Origin: Lachnospiraceae bacterium
GTDB taxonomy: Bacteria; Bacillota; Clostridia; Lachnospirales; Lachnospiraceae
Length of the DNA: 64,000 nt
Assembly (NCBI GenBank): GCA_015057005.1
Contig: SVFF01000001.1
Coordinates: 529,734 to 593,733 of the forward strand
Direction: 5' to 3'
Shown here: one piece after another, positions 41,018-49,695 of the stretch
Numbering within the stretch: position 1 is the stretch's first letter
Layout of the letters: each line of letters begins with the position of its first letter
The notes under the pieces: generated by a model
Databases searched by the model: none
What the model was told of the DNA's origin: nothing
What the model saw: only the letters and a program-made list of their open reading frames with translations
Made by a program: the position numbers and the translations under genes

Positions 41018-41245
41018 TCACATCAGTGCACCTACTGAACTATCAAATTTAATTACGGTTCGCCGCCCGACATCCTCGACTTCGGGAACCCAAATGACCG
41101 TTCCTTGTATAATGCTCCCCTCTCGGAGATTAAGACTATCAAAACAAATACCACTTGTTTTAATTGGGGCAAGTATATCCACGTAAGCGGCTTCTTTGGT
41201 TCTGGATGTTATAATCGCTTCGCAAGTGTCAAGATATTCATACAT
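41018..41245 (-). CDS. Small OB-fold-like hypothetical protein
   Basis: 75 residues from the ATG at 41245 behind GGGAGGT; longer in-frame starts lack a site. The beta pattern CEAIITSRTKEAAYVDILAP, then GSIIQGTVIWVPEVEDVGRR, resembles an S1-like OB fold (x-V-x-x-V-x-x-x-x-A-Y-V-D-I). RNA or single-stranded DNA binding is possible. A TATAAT lies about 33 bases upstream at 41279-41284. Confidence 0.55.
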   Translation of the reverse strand: MYEYLDTCEAIITSRTKEAAYVDILAPIKTSGICFDSLNLREGSIIQGTVIWVPEVEDVGRRTVIKFDSSVGALM

Positions 41246-41499
41246 ACTATTTACCTCCCAGCAGTTTTCCCTTCTGTGATTATACTGTAACACACCATTT
41301 ATCCACTTTCATCATCTGCAAATGGTATAATTATGTAGTTTGACATCTACGTCACGAAATCATTACAGGATATTTCTTCATCATCTCAAGCAAAAAATGT
41401 AAGGTGTTTGTTGTTTTTCGACTATTTTTGTGTTACGTTTATGATAGAATTACAGAAATCGTATTTTAAGAAATCTTTCAATTTTTTAGGAGACCAATT

Positions 41500-43962
41500 A
41501 TGGGGAATAAAGAAGAGACTACCAAAAATAAAAAACAAGATTTTCAAAAGAAGAACTCACTACTTGAATGGAAAAAGAAATACGAAGAGGAAAACGATGT
41601 CACGCTAAATTATAAAGCAATCGCACAAAGGTTATCTAAAACTCCCGCCGAGGCTGTTTCTGAACAACAGATTGCCTCCTTCTTCGAAGGTACGATTGAT
41701 CTAAAAGACAGTGACTCCCTTTACCTAAAACTGGAAAACTACTGCCAGTCTAAAGGGCTAAAAATAGAGAGCACATTTAATTACTATAAATTTGTGAAGG
41801 AAAATCTTTTCAATTGGAGAAAAAAATATGAAGAAGAGAACGGTCCTTTAGATGAAGAGGCAATTGCCAAGAAAATGCATGACACTTTCGGGCTAAATCC
41901 CTCAAAACAGAAAATACATGCTATGTTTTCGCAGACTCCTGATAACAAAAGTCCACGTGAGGTTCAATTGGCCGAGTTAGTTGCATTAGCGACTCTTTTA
42001 AATATCCCTCTTGAAGAAATATGTGCGATTCCATTTGCATCAGAAGATTCTTTGCACTTAGCAGGTGGTCCTGTTCAGCAACTCGATAATTTTTTTTATG
42101 GTGGCACCTATTGGGGATATTATTTCAAACGTAAATACCAACCGGATCATCTGTCTCCCGTCATAGAACATTCAATTGAAGAAGTTGAGTTAAAGATTGA
42201 AATCAAGGACTACCAGACCGTTTTAACGGTAACGGAAAAGAATGAAGACAAAACCTTTTATGGGAAACCCCTTACATCGTTCGTCCTGACTGGCAATCTT
42301 CATCATTTTGTAAATAAAAATATGGCGTATGCATTTATCAAGGATAAGGAAAATAGAAGAGCCATGGGGATACTCTTTTCTTATATCAACTTATCAGCAG
42401 ATATACGGTATTATGTTACTGCTGCAGTTATGTCCTTCAGCTTGAATCAAGTACATGAACCACTATTTCATAAAATGTGCATATTTCGCGTAAGACAGGA
42501 TTGCAACAATCCGATAATAAAAGGTGTACTCTCTCTCAATACAGGTCCCCTTGTTTTCGACCAAGAAACCTTAAGTGAGCTGAAACAAGATGAAGAACTG
42601 AAAAAATTATTTGATTCTGTCCCAGAAACTCCCTGTTATGCTTTTTTGGAAAATGCACTATACAGTAACTCTTTTAGCGTGAGTGATAATGTTCAGAAAA
42701 CAAAGAATATTCTAACGTTACGGAAAAACTCCCTGTTACCTTTTCACCAATTTGTTTCTGAGTCAGATTCCTTTTCAAACTTCATGAAAGATTTTCAGAA
42801 GTTTGAAGAGTGTGAAAATATAAAATCGTCTTCAGATATTCCAACGAGAGGACGTCCTCGGAAAATAGAAACGAGCTTGGATATGAACATGGTCGACATG
42901 CATACTTTCAACTATAACAAGTATGTTAAACTAAACTTGAATAAATGGTTTGGGGATTTTAAAGCAGAAAAAAAGACTACACTCACAATCGCAGGTATCA
43001 CTGAAAAGTTAAATACACTTAAAATTAATACTACTTATAAAAGAGTGGATGCAATGTTTAAGATGAATGATACGCAAGTAAATCTCCCCGAGGTGATAGC
43101 TCTTTGCCAAGCTTACAATATTCCCTTCCAAAAAATAGCTGCATTCCCGATCACACCAGCAATATCAATCGATCACATGTTAGGAGAAGGTATACAACCA
43201 CTTAACAATGATTTTTACATAGGAAAATATTGGTGTTATTATTTTGAGCCCAAACATGACGATGATCAATTTCAGATGCTGGAAAGCATGCAGCTCAAAG
43301 AAGCTGTGCTGGAAATAAAGAGAGAAGAAAATTATACATTTGTAACCTTGGCTGAAGTTGATGAGAAAGATAAATTTGCAAAAGCTCCCGTGCCTTCTCC
43401 TAAATTGGAAGGACGGCTCCATCATCTAACCAACCCTGATATATGTTACAGCCTTATAACAAGTAAAAATGCGGAAAGAACCATGCTTTTAGAATTTAGC
43501 TATATCAATCTTTCATCCGACATACGTTATTATATGACCATGGGTATGTGTACATTTTCGAAAGGTACCCACCCGGCTCCTTTCTACGAAAAAATGGCTG
43601 TTTTTAAAGAGCGGCAGTATCCTTCTACCGATCCTGAAAATGATACGCTGATAAGAGGCATTCTCTCCCTAAATACAGGTCCCATTATAATCAAGGAAGA
43701 TACCCTCAAAGAACTATCTGCAAAAAATCCAGAAATAAAAAACATTGCTTCTCCCTCCAAGGCACAGCTAAAGTGCTATGCCTATACGGAAAACGACATC
43801 AAAATAGGCTTATCATTTATAAAGGATGACGCCAAAAGAATAGAAAAATTGCTGACACTGCGGGCAAACTCTTTGCAACCAGTACACGAAATTGTTTCGG
43901 AGCGAGATTCATTTGCCGATTTTACCAAAAAGTATCAGCAAAATCAGAGAGGCAAGCATTAA
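41500..43962 (+). CDS. Large internally duplicated HTH/sensor protein with AT-hook-like linker
   Basis: 820 residues. Two copies of one module of about 340 residues: the first at about 104-440, the second at about 470-815. Matching blocks include FFYGGTYWGYYF / DFYIGKYWCYYF, FSYINLSADIRYY / FSYINLSSDIRYY, GVLSLNTGPLVF / GILSLNTGPIII and LTLRKNSLLPFHQ / LTLRANSLQPVHE. Each opens with a helix-turn-helix-like part (EEAIAKKMHDTFGLNPSKQK), and a third such part starts the protein. The linker near 450 has RGRPRK, an AT-hook motif. It may be a two-headed DNA-binding ligand sensor; family name unknown to me. GGAGA precedes the ATG. Confidence 0.8.
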   Translation: MGNKEETTKNKKQDFQKKNSLLEWKKKYEEENDVTLNYKAIAQRLSKTPAEAVSEQQIASFFEGTIDLKDSDSLYLKLENYCQSKGLKIESTFNYYKFVKENLFNWRKKYEEENGPLDEEAIAKKMHDTFGLNPSKQKIHAMFSQTPDNKSPREVQLAELVALATLLNIPLEEICAIPFASEDSLHLAGGPVQQLDNFFYGGTYWGYYFKRKYQPDHLSPVIEHSIEEVELKIEIKDYQTVLTVTEKNEDKTFYGKPLTSFVLTGNLHHFVNKNMAYAFIKDKENRRAMGILFSYINLSADIRYYVTAAVMSFSLNQVHEPLFHKMCIFRVRQDCNNPIIKGVLSLNTGPLVFDQETLSELKQDEELKKLFDSVPETPCYAFLENALYSNSFSVSDNVQKTKNILTLRKNSLLPFHQFVSESDSFSNFMKDFQKFEECENIKSSSDIPTRGRPRKIETSLDMNMVDMHTFNYNKYVKLNLNKWFGDFKAEKKTTLTIAGITEKLNTLKINTTYKRVDAMFKMNDTQVNLPEVIALCQAYNIPFQKIAAFPITPAISIDHMLGEGIQPLNNDFYIGKYWCYYFEPKHDDDQFQMLESMQLKEAVLEIKREENYTFVTLAEVDEKDKFAKAPVPSPKLEGRLHHLTNPDICYSLITSKNAERTMLLEFSYINLSSDIRYYMTMGMCTFSKGTHPAPFYEKMAVFKERQYPSTDPENDTLIRGILSLNTGPIIIKEDTLKELSAKNPEIKNIASPSKAQLKCYAYTENDIKIGLSFIKDDAKRIEKLLTLRANSLQPVHEIVSERDSFADFTKKYQQNQRGKH

Positions 43963-44172
43963 TATTTCTTTTCATTCTGGTTAGACGATAATTTAATACC
44001 ACATGACAGACGATATCCAATATATCATAAGACAGCCCAGATGATAGATATTCAGAAAATATATAACTTTATGAAATTCGCTGTAGATAAAGATCAAGTA
44101 ATTAGCATTTCCCTATAAATTGATATCTGAATTTGATTAAAGTACAAAACCTAATAGTAGGAGGAAAAAGGT

Positions 44173-44607
44173 GTGAAAAAGAAAATCTTATATGTCCTGT
44201 TTGCGATACTTTGTGTATTTGATTTAGTAGCATGCTCTAATAATACAGATACCATTATTCCGAACAGAGAAGTACTAGCCAGTCAGTTACAAGAAGCAAA
44301 TTATAATTGTATCAAATTAGAAACTCATGATATTGTCATGCAGACCGTATCAGAAGGAGTCGTAATAATTACAGTGCAAATACCAGATTATGAAGGATTA
44401 TATAAAAAAGCCTATACTTCTGAAAATCCTGATCAGTATTTACTCAATGCTCTGACTACTGGCAAATATGATGTTCGTGAATACGAGATTACTGCACAGG
44501 TAACTATTGAAAATGAGAAAGAAGTAATTCGTACGGACGAAGCGATCAAAGAGCTTCTTGAAGAGGTACTATCCAACGCAACCGACGCATTGATGGAGGT
44601 AGAGTAG
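44173..44607 (+). CDS. Predicted lipoprotein
   Basis: 144 residues with a GTG start behind AGGAGG. Signal peptide with lipobox LVAC (Cys about 21), then an acidic domain with two beta-rich repeats. No family recognised. It ends two bases before the start of the WG-repeat protein gene, so the two are one operon and probably work together outside the membrane. Confidence 0.8.
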   Translation: MKKKILYVLFAILCVFDLVACSNNTDTIIPNREVLASQLQEANYNCIKLETHDIVMQTVSEGVVIITVQIPDYEGLYKKAYTSENPDQYLLNALTTGKYDVREYEITAQVTIENEKEVIRTDEAIKELLEEVLSNATDALMEVE

Positions 44608-44609
44608 CC

Positions 44610-47198
44610 ATGAAAAAAATCATTAGTTATTTGATAATATTTGCACTATTCATTACTATGTTCCCCATCACTTCATTTGCTAATGAAATGGACAAACGCT
44701 ATTCTAACGATCAGATAGAATCAATCGTTCTGAAATATGAGTACAACGAAGATATGCTCAACGATATGTTTTGCGAAGCCTCATACCTTGGTTATTGGGG
44801 AATGATAAATGATATAAAGAAAAACAAGACATTAACATGGGCACTAGACATGTCATCAATACTAATTGAGGAATACCCTGAAAAACAAGATTACGCTGAG
44901 ATCCTGGCTAATTTAATCACAATGCAGAGTGGCGAACTTGCAGAACAGATTGAATCTCAAAGTCGATTTGATGATTTGAAAAACATTGGTGATTATGCAT
45001 GGGATGTTGCTGAAATTACAGCTGCTTTTATCGGGGCAAGTGGAGCTCTCGAAACGATTTCTACTGCTATTGGTACTGGAGTAGACGGTGTAAGCGATGT
45101 AATTATCAAAAGTAGTGATCAAGCGAAGTATTATGAAGCAACACTTCAAGATTATTCTCAATCTTTTGCTTTTTTGAATGCAATTAGCCAGTATTCAGAG
45201 AACGAAGAATTGCGAAATGTTGCCGGTTCATTACATAGTGCCAACGATGCTCTTCTATTCAAACGATTAGAATATCTTGCAGATGCAAGTGAAAATATTG
45301 TTGTATATGAAGCAAAATTTTTTGTTGAGAATATGTCTATGGAACTATTAAGGGAAGCTGATTTGTACGCAACCGACGAAACGGTCAAGTGGTTTGTTGA
45401 TGAGGGCATCAACCTCAAAAATGTACTTTTGTCTGCAAAGGATGCCTTTGACGCCGTATTTAAGACGACAATTTTAGCAGGCGATATTGGTTTCGGAACA
45501 TCTAATGTCTATAACCGTTATCAAGAAATGAAAGTAATTACCGATATTGCAAGTTCTCTTGTTAAGGCAAAGGAAGCCGTTGATATTCCGCCCCAAACCA
45601 GTGAAGCGAAGTTGGCGGCTATTCAGGAGAAATGTAATTACTACAAAGCATTATTGGTAACGCATGCCAGAGGTGAATATTTGCTATATCAACTTTTGAT
45701 GAATGATGCGGGTGCACTATCTGATATTCGTTGGATCATCGAATATTTCAAGAACCCGGAAGATACAACTGACGTATGGTATGAGAAACAGGTCGGAGTA
45801 CTAACTCAATATTGTGACATTTTAGATAATTTGTTTGTAGTTAATACTCCCGAAACGTATGCATGGACCGTAATGCCACAAGAGGGCTTTGAGATTATTG
45901 GCATGACATATTCTTCTGTCCCAAATACAACTGCACTAGAAAATGATTCTGACATCAACAATGTGGGGAGTGTTATCAATGACGGATTGTATATTGCACA
46001 AAGAAATGGCTTATATGGATTAATGGATTTGGAAGGCCATTGGGTAGTTAAACCTGAGTATGCTTGGATTAGTTATGATAAAGAACTGTACTTATTTGAT
46101 GATGGAACTGGTGACGACGAATGGAATGTTAACTACAAAACACTCAGCGAAGAGAAAGTAGTTGATTTGGATATTTGGGAATTAGAGTCTACCTCTATGG
46201 CACCTGATACTGTTTCTTTTTTCACTGCAGAAGAATATTGCGTACGAACTTGGGGGGATATGCTGGTATCTTATGCATATGAATATCCTAATGTTGTTCC
46301 ACCAAGATATTCTTTTGCAAATACAATTGGAGTTGACCAATTTACCTTTACTAGGAGTGCTGATGGCTATAATCATATTACAACTGGATCAAATTACGCG
46401 ATTGCGTCTTGTGGAGAGTTAAAAACAGATTTTATTTATGAAGATATTTGTGCCTTTTCGGATGGTTTAATTGCAATTAAACAAAACGGAAAATGGGGAT
46501 ATGCCGATTCAACGGGAAATACAGTCATTCCTTGTCAGTATGAAGCTTGTAGGCAAAAAGCAAAAAATTCTTTTGCTTATAAGTTCGATATTCCGACAGA
46601 CTGTACCGATGGATATGTTGTCCTTTTTGATGGAGAGGCATATAGTCTTTTCGATAATCTTGGCAATGAGATTATCCCTTTTGGTACATTTGAGTGTCTT
46701 ACAGAAATACATGACGGAAAACTGTGGGCTAAACAGAATGGGAAATGGGGCGTCTTGGATCTCATTGCCTCTTTCGAGAATAGAAGTAATTTGGATGATA
46801 ATCAGATTCAATTGTATCCTGCTACTGGCAAGTTCCGTGCAGGATACAGTTGCCGTACAGACAATGGAATAGTATCAGGAACGCATTTTATTAATATTCA
46901 TAGTATTGACAAGGGACAGATAACATTTTCATACGGCGAAAATCAAGATAAATATGGAAGAACTCAATACGAAACAAATCCAGTAACAGTTACATGGCAA
47001 GAAGATCCCATCAACTTTACACTATCAGATAGTGATAATAACATATACCGTGGATCAATAAAATTTGAAAATTTTGAAGTAGATCAAAATTCAACAACCA
47101 ACGAACGCACAGTTTATCTAAATTTTGAAGTAGATGCCAACTCATCTTGGAAGGGTATTGTGCGTACCTGTACTGGAGTTACGATGTATGAAGAATGA
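44610..47198 (+). CDS. Secreted WG-repeat protein
   Basis: 862 residues. Signal peptide SYLIIFALFITMFPITSFA (cleavage near 25). Residues about 30-420 are helical with no recognised domain. From about 460 on there are WG-type beta repeats: GLYGLMDLEGHWVVKPEYAW, GKWGYADSTGNTVIPCQYE, GKWGVLDL. The last 110 residues form a separate beta domain. There is no LPxTG or membrane anchor, so it may be held by the co-encoded lipoprotein. The function is unknown. Confidence 0.8.
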   Translation: MKKIISYLIIFALFITMFPITSFANEMDKRYSNDQIESIVLKYEYNEDMLNDMFCEASYLGYWGMINDIKKNKTLTWALDMSSILIEEYPEKQDYAEILANLITMQSGELAEQIESQSRFDDLKNIGDYAWDVAEITAAFIGASGALETISTAIGTGVDGVSDVIIKSSDQAKYYEATLQDYSQSFAFLNAISQYSENEELRNVAGSLHSANDALLFKRLEYLADASENIVVYEAKFFVENMSMELLREADLYATDETVKWFVDEGINLKNVLLSAKDAFDAVFKTTILAGDIGFGTSNVYNRYQEMKVITDIASSLVKAKEAVDIPPQTSEAKLAAIQEKCNYYKALLVTHARGEYLLYQLLMNDAGALSDIRWIIEYFKNPEDTTDVWYEKQVGVLTQYCDILDNLFVVNTPETYAWTVMPQEGFEIIGMTYSSVPNTTALENDSDINNVGSVINDGLYIAQRNGLYGLMDLEGHWVVKPEYAWISYDKELYLFDDGTGDDEWNVNYKTLSEEKVVDLDIWELESTSMAPDTVSFFTAEEYCVRTWGDMLVSYAYEYPNVVPPRYSFANTIGVDQFTFTRSADGYNHITTGSNYAIASCGELKTDFIYEDICAFSDGLIAIKQNGKWGYADSTGNTVIPCQYEACRQKAKNSFAYKFDIPTDCTDGYVVLFDGEAYSLFDNLGNEIIPFGTFECLTEIHDGKLWAKQNGKWGVLDLIASFENRSNLDDNQIQLYPATGKFRAGYSCRTDNGIVSGTHFINIHSIDKGQITFSYGENQDKYGRTQYETNPVTVTWQEDPINFTLSDSDNNIYRGSIKFENFEVDQNSTTNERTVYLNFEVDANSSWKGIVRTCTGVTMYEE

Positions 47199-47344
47199 AC
47201 TTCGCTTTTCTGACATACATGACGGGATAAAAATATTATCGAGTTTTATAAAATGCATTTAATTAGTAAAAAAGCATCCTACTGTTTATTAATGGACGTA
47301 CCGGTTAGGATCGTTATTGATATTGGCCCCTCAAAAAATATATC
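47199..47344. other. Short non-coding stretch after the WG-repeat gene
   Basis: No gene, strong hairpin or repeat is seen. It separates the convergent WG-repeat gene and the 86-residue gene. Confidence 0.5.
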
Positions 47345-47605
47345 TTACGAAGCTGTACCGCTTGTCGTTTCGGACGTTCTGACATCGGTATCTTCGGATA
47401 CATTTGTCGCATGATGAGAGTTCTCATCCGTACATATATCTACAGTACTAACCACCCAATTATAGCCTCGCTGTAGGAGAGACACTAAATCACACCAATT
47501 CAGATAATGAAAAAATAAACAGGCCTTGTGATTATCCAAATCACAGGGCCTATCATCAACCATTTCGCGACGAATTCCGTTCACAATTCCTCTATTTCCA
47601 CTCAT
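47345..47605 (-). CDS. Hypothetical 86-residue protein near the right end
   Basis: ATG at 47605 with AGGA upstream. The middle LDNHKACLFFHYLNWCDLVS, then RGYNWVVSTVDICTDENSHH, looks like a real alpha/beta protein; the tail is Ser/Thr-rich and low complexity. No family recognised. It is the last element gene before the right attachment site. Confidence 0.45.
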   Translation of the reverse strand: MSGNRGIVNGIRREMVDDRPCDLDNHKACLFFHYLNWCDLVSLLQRGYNWVVSTVDICTDENSHHATNVSEDTDVRTSETTSGTAS

Positions 47606-47823
47606 TTTTATCCTGTCCATTTTATCTTTTTTGTATCAAAACTTGCGGAAAAACACGTTAGTTTTGGAACAAACAAGACTCCTTTTCATGCAATTCCATA
47701 GTAGGATACAAAATACTCCACCACATTCTCAGGGGAAAATTTCTTTAACAAATCAATCCACTAAGGGGTATAAAGTTCTCACCTTTTGTGTTTTTCCATG
47801 TTCACTCATTGCTAGAAACGCCA

Positions 47824-47886
47824 TACACCATTCCGAAAAAATATTTTTACACCATTTCTTACTTTTACACCATTTTCTACACCATT
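47824..47886 (+). repeat. Candidate integrase arm-type sites, right end (four copies)
   Basis: TACACCATT occurs at 47824, 47848, 47866 and 47878, all in the same orientation as the two left-end copies at 2880 and 2891. Distances are 24, 18 and 12 bases. They lie 100-160 bases inside the right attachment repeat. Multiple arm sites on one side and fewer on the other are typical for tyrosine integrases. Confidence 0.6.
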
Positions 47887-47931
47887 TTTTTAAGAAACAG
47901 CAAGATTTTGTAAGAAGTTATAAGAAGTAAA

Positions 47932-47971
47932 AAACCCGTAAATACTGAGTTTTTCAGCATTTACGGGTTTT
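47932..47971 (-). terminator. Element-borne replacement terminator for rpsR
   Basis: On the minus strand AAAACCCGTAAATGCTGA and its partner form a long stem with a short loop, followed by TTTTTTAC. It lies 19 bases after the rpsR stop. The element thus gives rpsR a new terminator in place of the one left at 2769-2794. Confidence 0.85.
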
Positions 47972-47986
47972 AATTTGTATACCTTA

Positions 47987-48015
47987 AAATTAATCCTGTA
48001 CGTAAGGCATCAGTG
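47987..48015. repeat. Right attachment site inside the rpsR 3' end
   Basis: Second copy of the 29-base direct repeat at 2805-2833. It covers the last eight codons and stop of rpsR, so insertion keeps the protein sequence unchanged. Confidence 0.92.
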
Positions 48016-48253
48016 CAACGTGACGTGCTCTCTTGATAGCAACGGTCAGAGCTCTCTGGTGCTTAGCGCAGTTACCGGTAATACGACGAGGAAGGATCTT
48101 ACCTCTCTCAGATACGTATCTCTTTAACTTGTTGGTATCCTTGTAATCGATAACATTATCTTTACCACAGAATACACAAACTTTCTTTCTTCTGCGGATT
48201 CCGCCTTTTTTTCTCATCGGAGAATCGGATTTCTCTGCTTTGTTGTAAGCCAT
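47990..48253 (-). CDS. rpsR: 30S ribosomal protein S18 (3' end supplied by the element)
   Basis: 87 residues with the S18 signature [60 protein letters not shown]. The last codons come from the attachment site, so the gene is a host/element hybrid that encodes the same protein. S18 binds S6 in the 30S platform; S6 is encoded in the same operon. Transcribed with rpsF and ssb. Confidence 0.98.
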   Translation of the reverse strand: MAYNKAEKSDSPMRKKGGIRRRKKVCVFCGKDNVIDYKDTNKLKRYVSERGKILPRRITGNCAKHQRALTVAIKRARHVALMPYVQD

Positions 48254-48315
48254 GTCAGTACCTCCTAACTGAATCGAAGTGTAACCATCCGCACATTCGG
48301 ATGATCTGTCAAATC

Positions 48316-48816
48316 TTAGTTGAACGGTAATTCTTCGTCAATGCCGTCAGGGATGTTCATGAAACCGTCGCCTGCTCCGGAAGGAGCTGCGTTGCCGCCG
48401 AAACCACCGTTATTGTAGCCACCGCCAAAGCCGCCGTTATTGTTGTAGCCACCGTTGTTGTAACCACCTTCATTGCCGGAAGCATTTCTGCTCTCTGCAA
48501 ACTCGTGATCCTCTACAACAACCTCTGTGGTGTAAACCTTAACGCCATCTCTGTTGGTATAGCTGCCGGTCTGGATGCGGCCTGTAACCAGAATCTTGGT
48601 TCCTTTATGAAGATATCTCTCTGCAAACTCGCCTGCACGGCCAAAAGCAACACAGCTGATGAAATCAGCAGTCTGCTGGTCATCTCCACCGTTACCTCTC
48701 GCCTGTCTGCGGTCTACAGCCAGTGTATATCTTGCAATTGCCAAAGGAGTAGCTCCCTGAGAATATCTCACCTCGGGATCCCTTGTTAAACGTCCCATAA
48801 GAATTACTTTATTCAT
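48316..48816 (-). CDS. ssb: Single-stranded DNA-binding protein
   Basis: 166 residues. OB fold at 1-105 ([40 protein letters not shown]), then a Gly/Asn-rich flexible linker ([20 protein letters not shown]) and an acidic tip DEELPFN that binds partner proteins. Standard member of rpsF-ssb-rpsR. Coats single-stranded DNA in replication and repair. Confidence 0.98.
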   Translation of the reverse strand: MNKVILMGRLTRDPEVRYSQGATPLAIARYTLAVDRRQARGNGGDDQQTADFISCVAFGRAGEFAERYLHKGTKILVTGRIQTGSYTNRDGVKVYTTEVVVEDHEFAESRNASGNEGGYNNGGYNNNGGFGGGYNNGGFGGNAAPSGAGDGFMNIPDGIDEELPFN

Positions 48817-48837
48817 ATTTCGTTTCTCGCTTTCTAT

Positions 48838-49128
48838 TTATGCCTCGTCCTGTCTAACGCATAAGTATCTGATTACGTTGTCCATAATACGAACACGACT
48901 CTCGATCTCTGCAGGTGCAGTAGCGGGAGCCTCGAATCTGATGAAATAGTAGAAAGCTTCCTTCATCTTCTGGATCTCGTAAGCAAGTCTCTTCTTGCCC
49001 CACTCATCCACTTCTGTGATGGTACCGCCGAATCTCTCAACGTAAGCTTTGCACTTGTCAACAACTGCTGCTCTCTCGTCGTCCTCGATCTTAGCGCTGA
49101 CAACAACGGCTAATTCATACTTGTTCAT
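48838..49128 (-). CDS. rpsF: 30S ribosomal protein S6
   Basis: 96 residues, MNKYELAVVVSAKIEDDERA, GTITEVDEWGKKRLAYEIQK, then FYYFIRFEAPATAPAEIESR, full length for S6. First gene of the operon; AAGGAGG upstream. In many bacteria the S6:S18 complex binds a leader RNA here; I could not identify that structure with confidence. Confidence 0.98.
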   Translation of the reverse strand: MNKYELAVVVSAKIEDDERAAVVDKCKAYVERFGGTITEVDEWGKKRLAYEIQKMKEAFYYFIRFEAPATAPAEIESRVRIMDNVIRYLCVRQDEA

Positions 49129-49259
49129 GCTTTGTTACCTCCTTTTGGTCTCTGGCCCACACTCAAATGTGAGCAAGGAAATTAATGTATCACAAAGATG
49201 TATGATAGCATAAAACCCGCAATATTTCAAGCTTTTTCGGGAATTTCTTTTAAAAAATT

Positions 49260-49445
49260 TTATTTGTTTCCGGGCGTAATTTCCTTAACATTTTTTTCCA
49301 TCGCTCTGCGGGCGATCATGATCTGATGGCCGCATCCTACGCACTTCAAACGGAAGTCCGCACCTGCCCGCAGGACCTCCCATTCCCTGCTGCCGCAGGG
49401 GTGCTGTTTTTTTAGTTTTAAAATATCACCAACATTGATTTCCAT
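49260..49445 (-). CDS. DUF951 family protein
   Basis: 61 residues: NVGDILKLKKQHPCGSREWE, VLRAGADFRLKCVGCGHQIM, with the Cys residues of the family's CxxC-type motif. DUF951 is a conserved small Firmicutes protein of unknown role, commonly near ribosomal/DNA replication genes as here. It probably binds zinc. Confidence 0.9.
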   Translation of the reverse strand: MEINVGDILKLKKQHPCGSREWEVLRAGADFRLKCVGCGHQIMIARRAMEKNVKEITPGNK

Positions 49446-49695
49446 AATTTTTCTCTCTGTTCGTTGTTTGACAACTCGTTACCTACTGATTATCGTAACA
49501 ATAAAGTCCGAAGAAGTCAATGCCGGAAATCATTCCTCCCTTTTTGCTTTTGGACTGATGGGTTCCAACCCCGTCGATTTTACCAAGCATTGATTCGAAC
49601 AGAAAAGCATGATAAACTAAAAGGTAAATAAGAATAGGTCGAACAGTTAGAAATAATTGAATTTAATTTTGAAGGAAATCAAAGGAGATAGGCTT

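Larger units (their letters stand above)
2805..48015. mobile_element. Integrated ~45-kb mobilizable element in the 3' end of rpsR
   Basis: The boundaries are the direct repeats at 2805-2833 and 47987-48015. A tyrosine integrase and an excisionase-like gene sit at the left end. The contents are accessory: recombination genes, relaxase-like genes, regulators, an IS66 copy, envelope proteins and unknown operons. Removing it restores rpsR followed directly by its original terminator and gdpP-rplI-dnaB. No VirB4/VirB6/VirD4-type transfer channel set is visible apart from one HerA/VirB4-like ATPase at 4420-5478, and no phage capsid, portal or terminase genes are present. I infer an integrative mobilizable element or a decayed conjugative element rather than a prophage. 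Confidence 0.9.

Noticed and set aside
47631..47930. Plus-strand frame of 99 codons near the right end
   Set aside because: The sequence is His/Phe-rich low complexity produced by the TACACCATT repeats; no ribosome binding site.
2805..48015. Element as a prophage
   Set aside because: RecT, YqaJ and DUF932 occur in phages, but no terminase, portal, capsid, tail or lysis genes are present.
2805..48015. Element as a self-transmissible conjugative element
   Set aside because: Only one HerA/VirB4-like ATPase and small relaxase-like proteins are found; no channel, coupling protein or VirB1/B6/B8 homologue is seen.
49129..49200. S6:S18-binding leader RNA upstream of rpsF
   Set aside because: A small hairpin is possible, but the conserved bulge and pairing of that motif could not be confirmed by eye.
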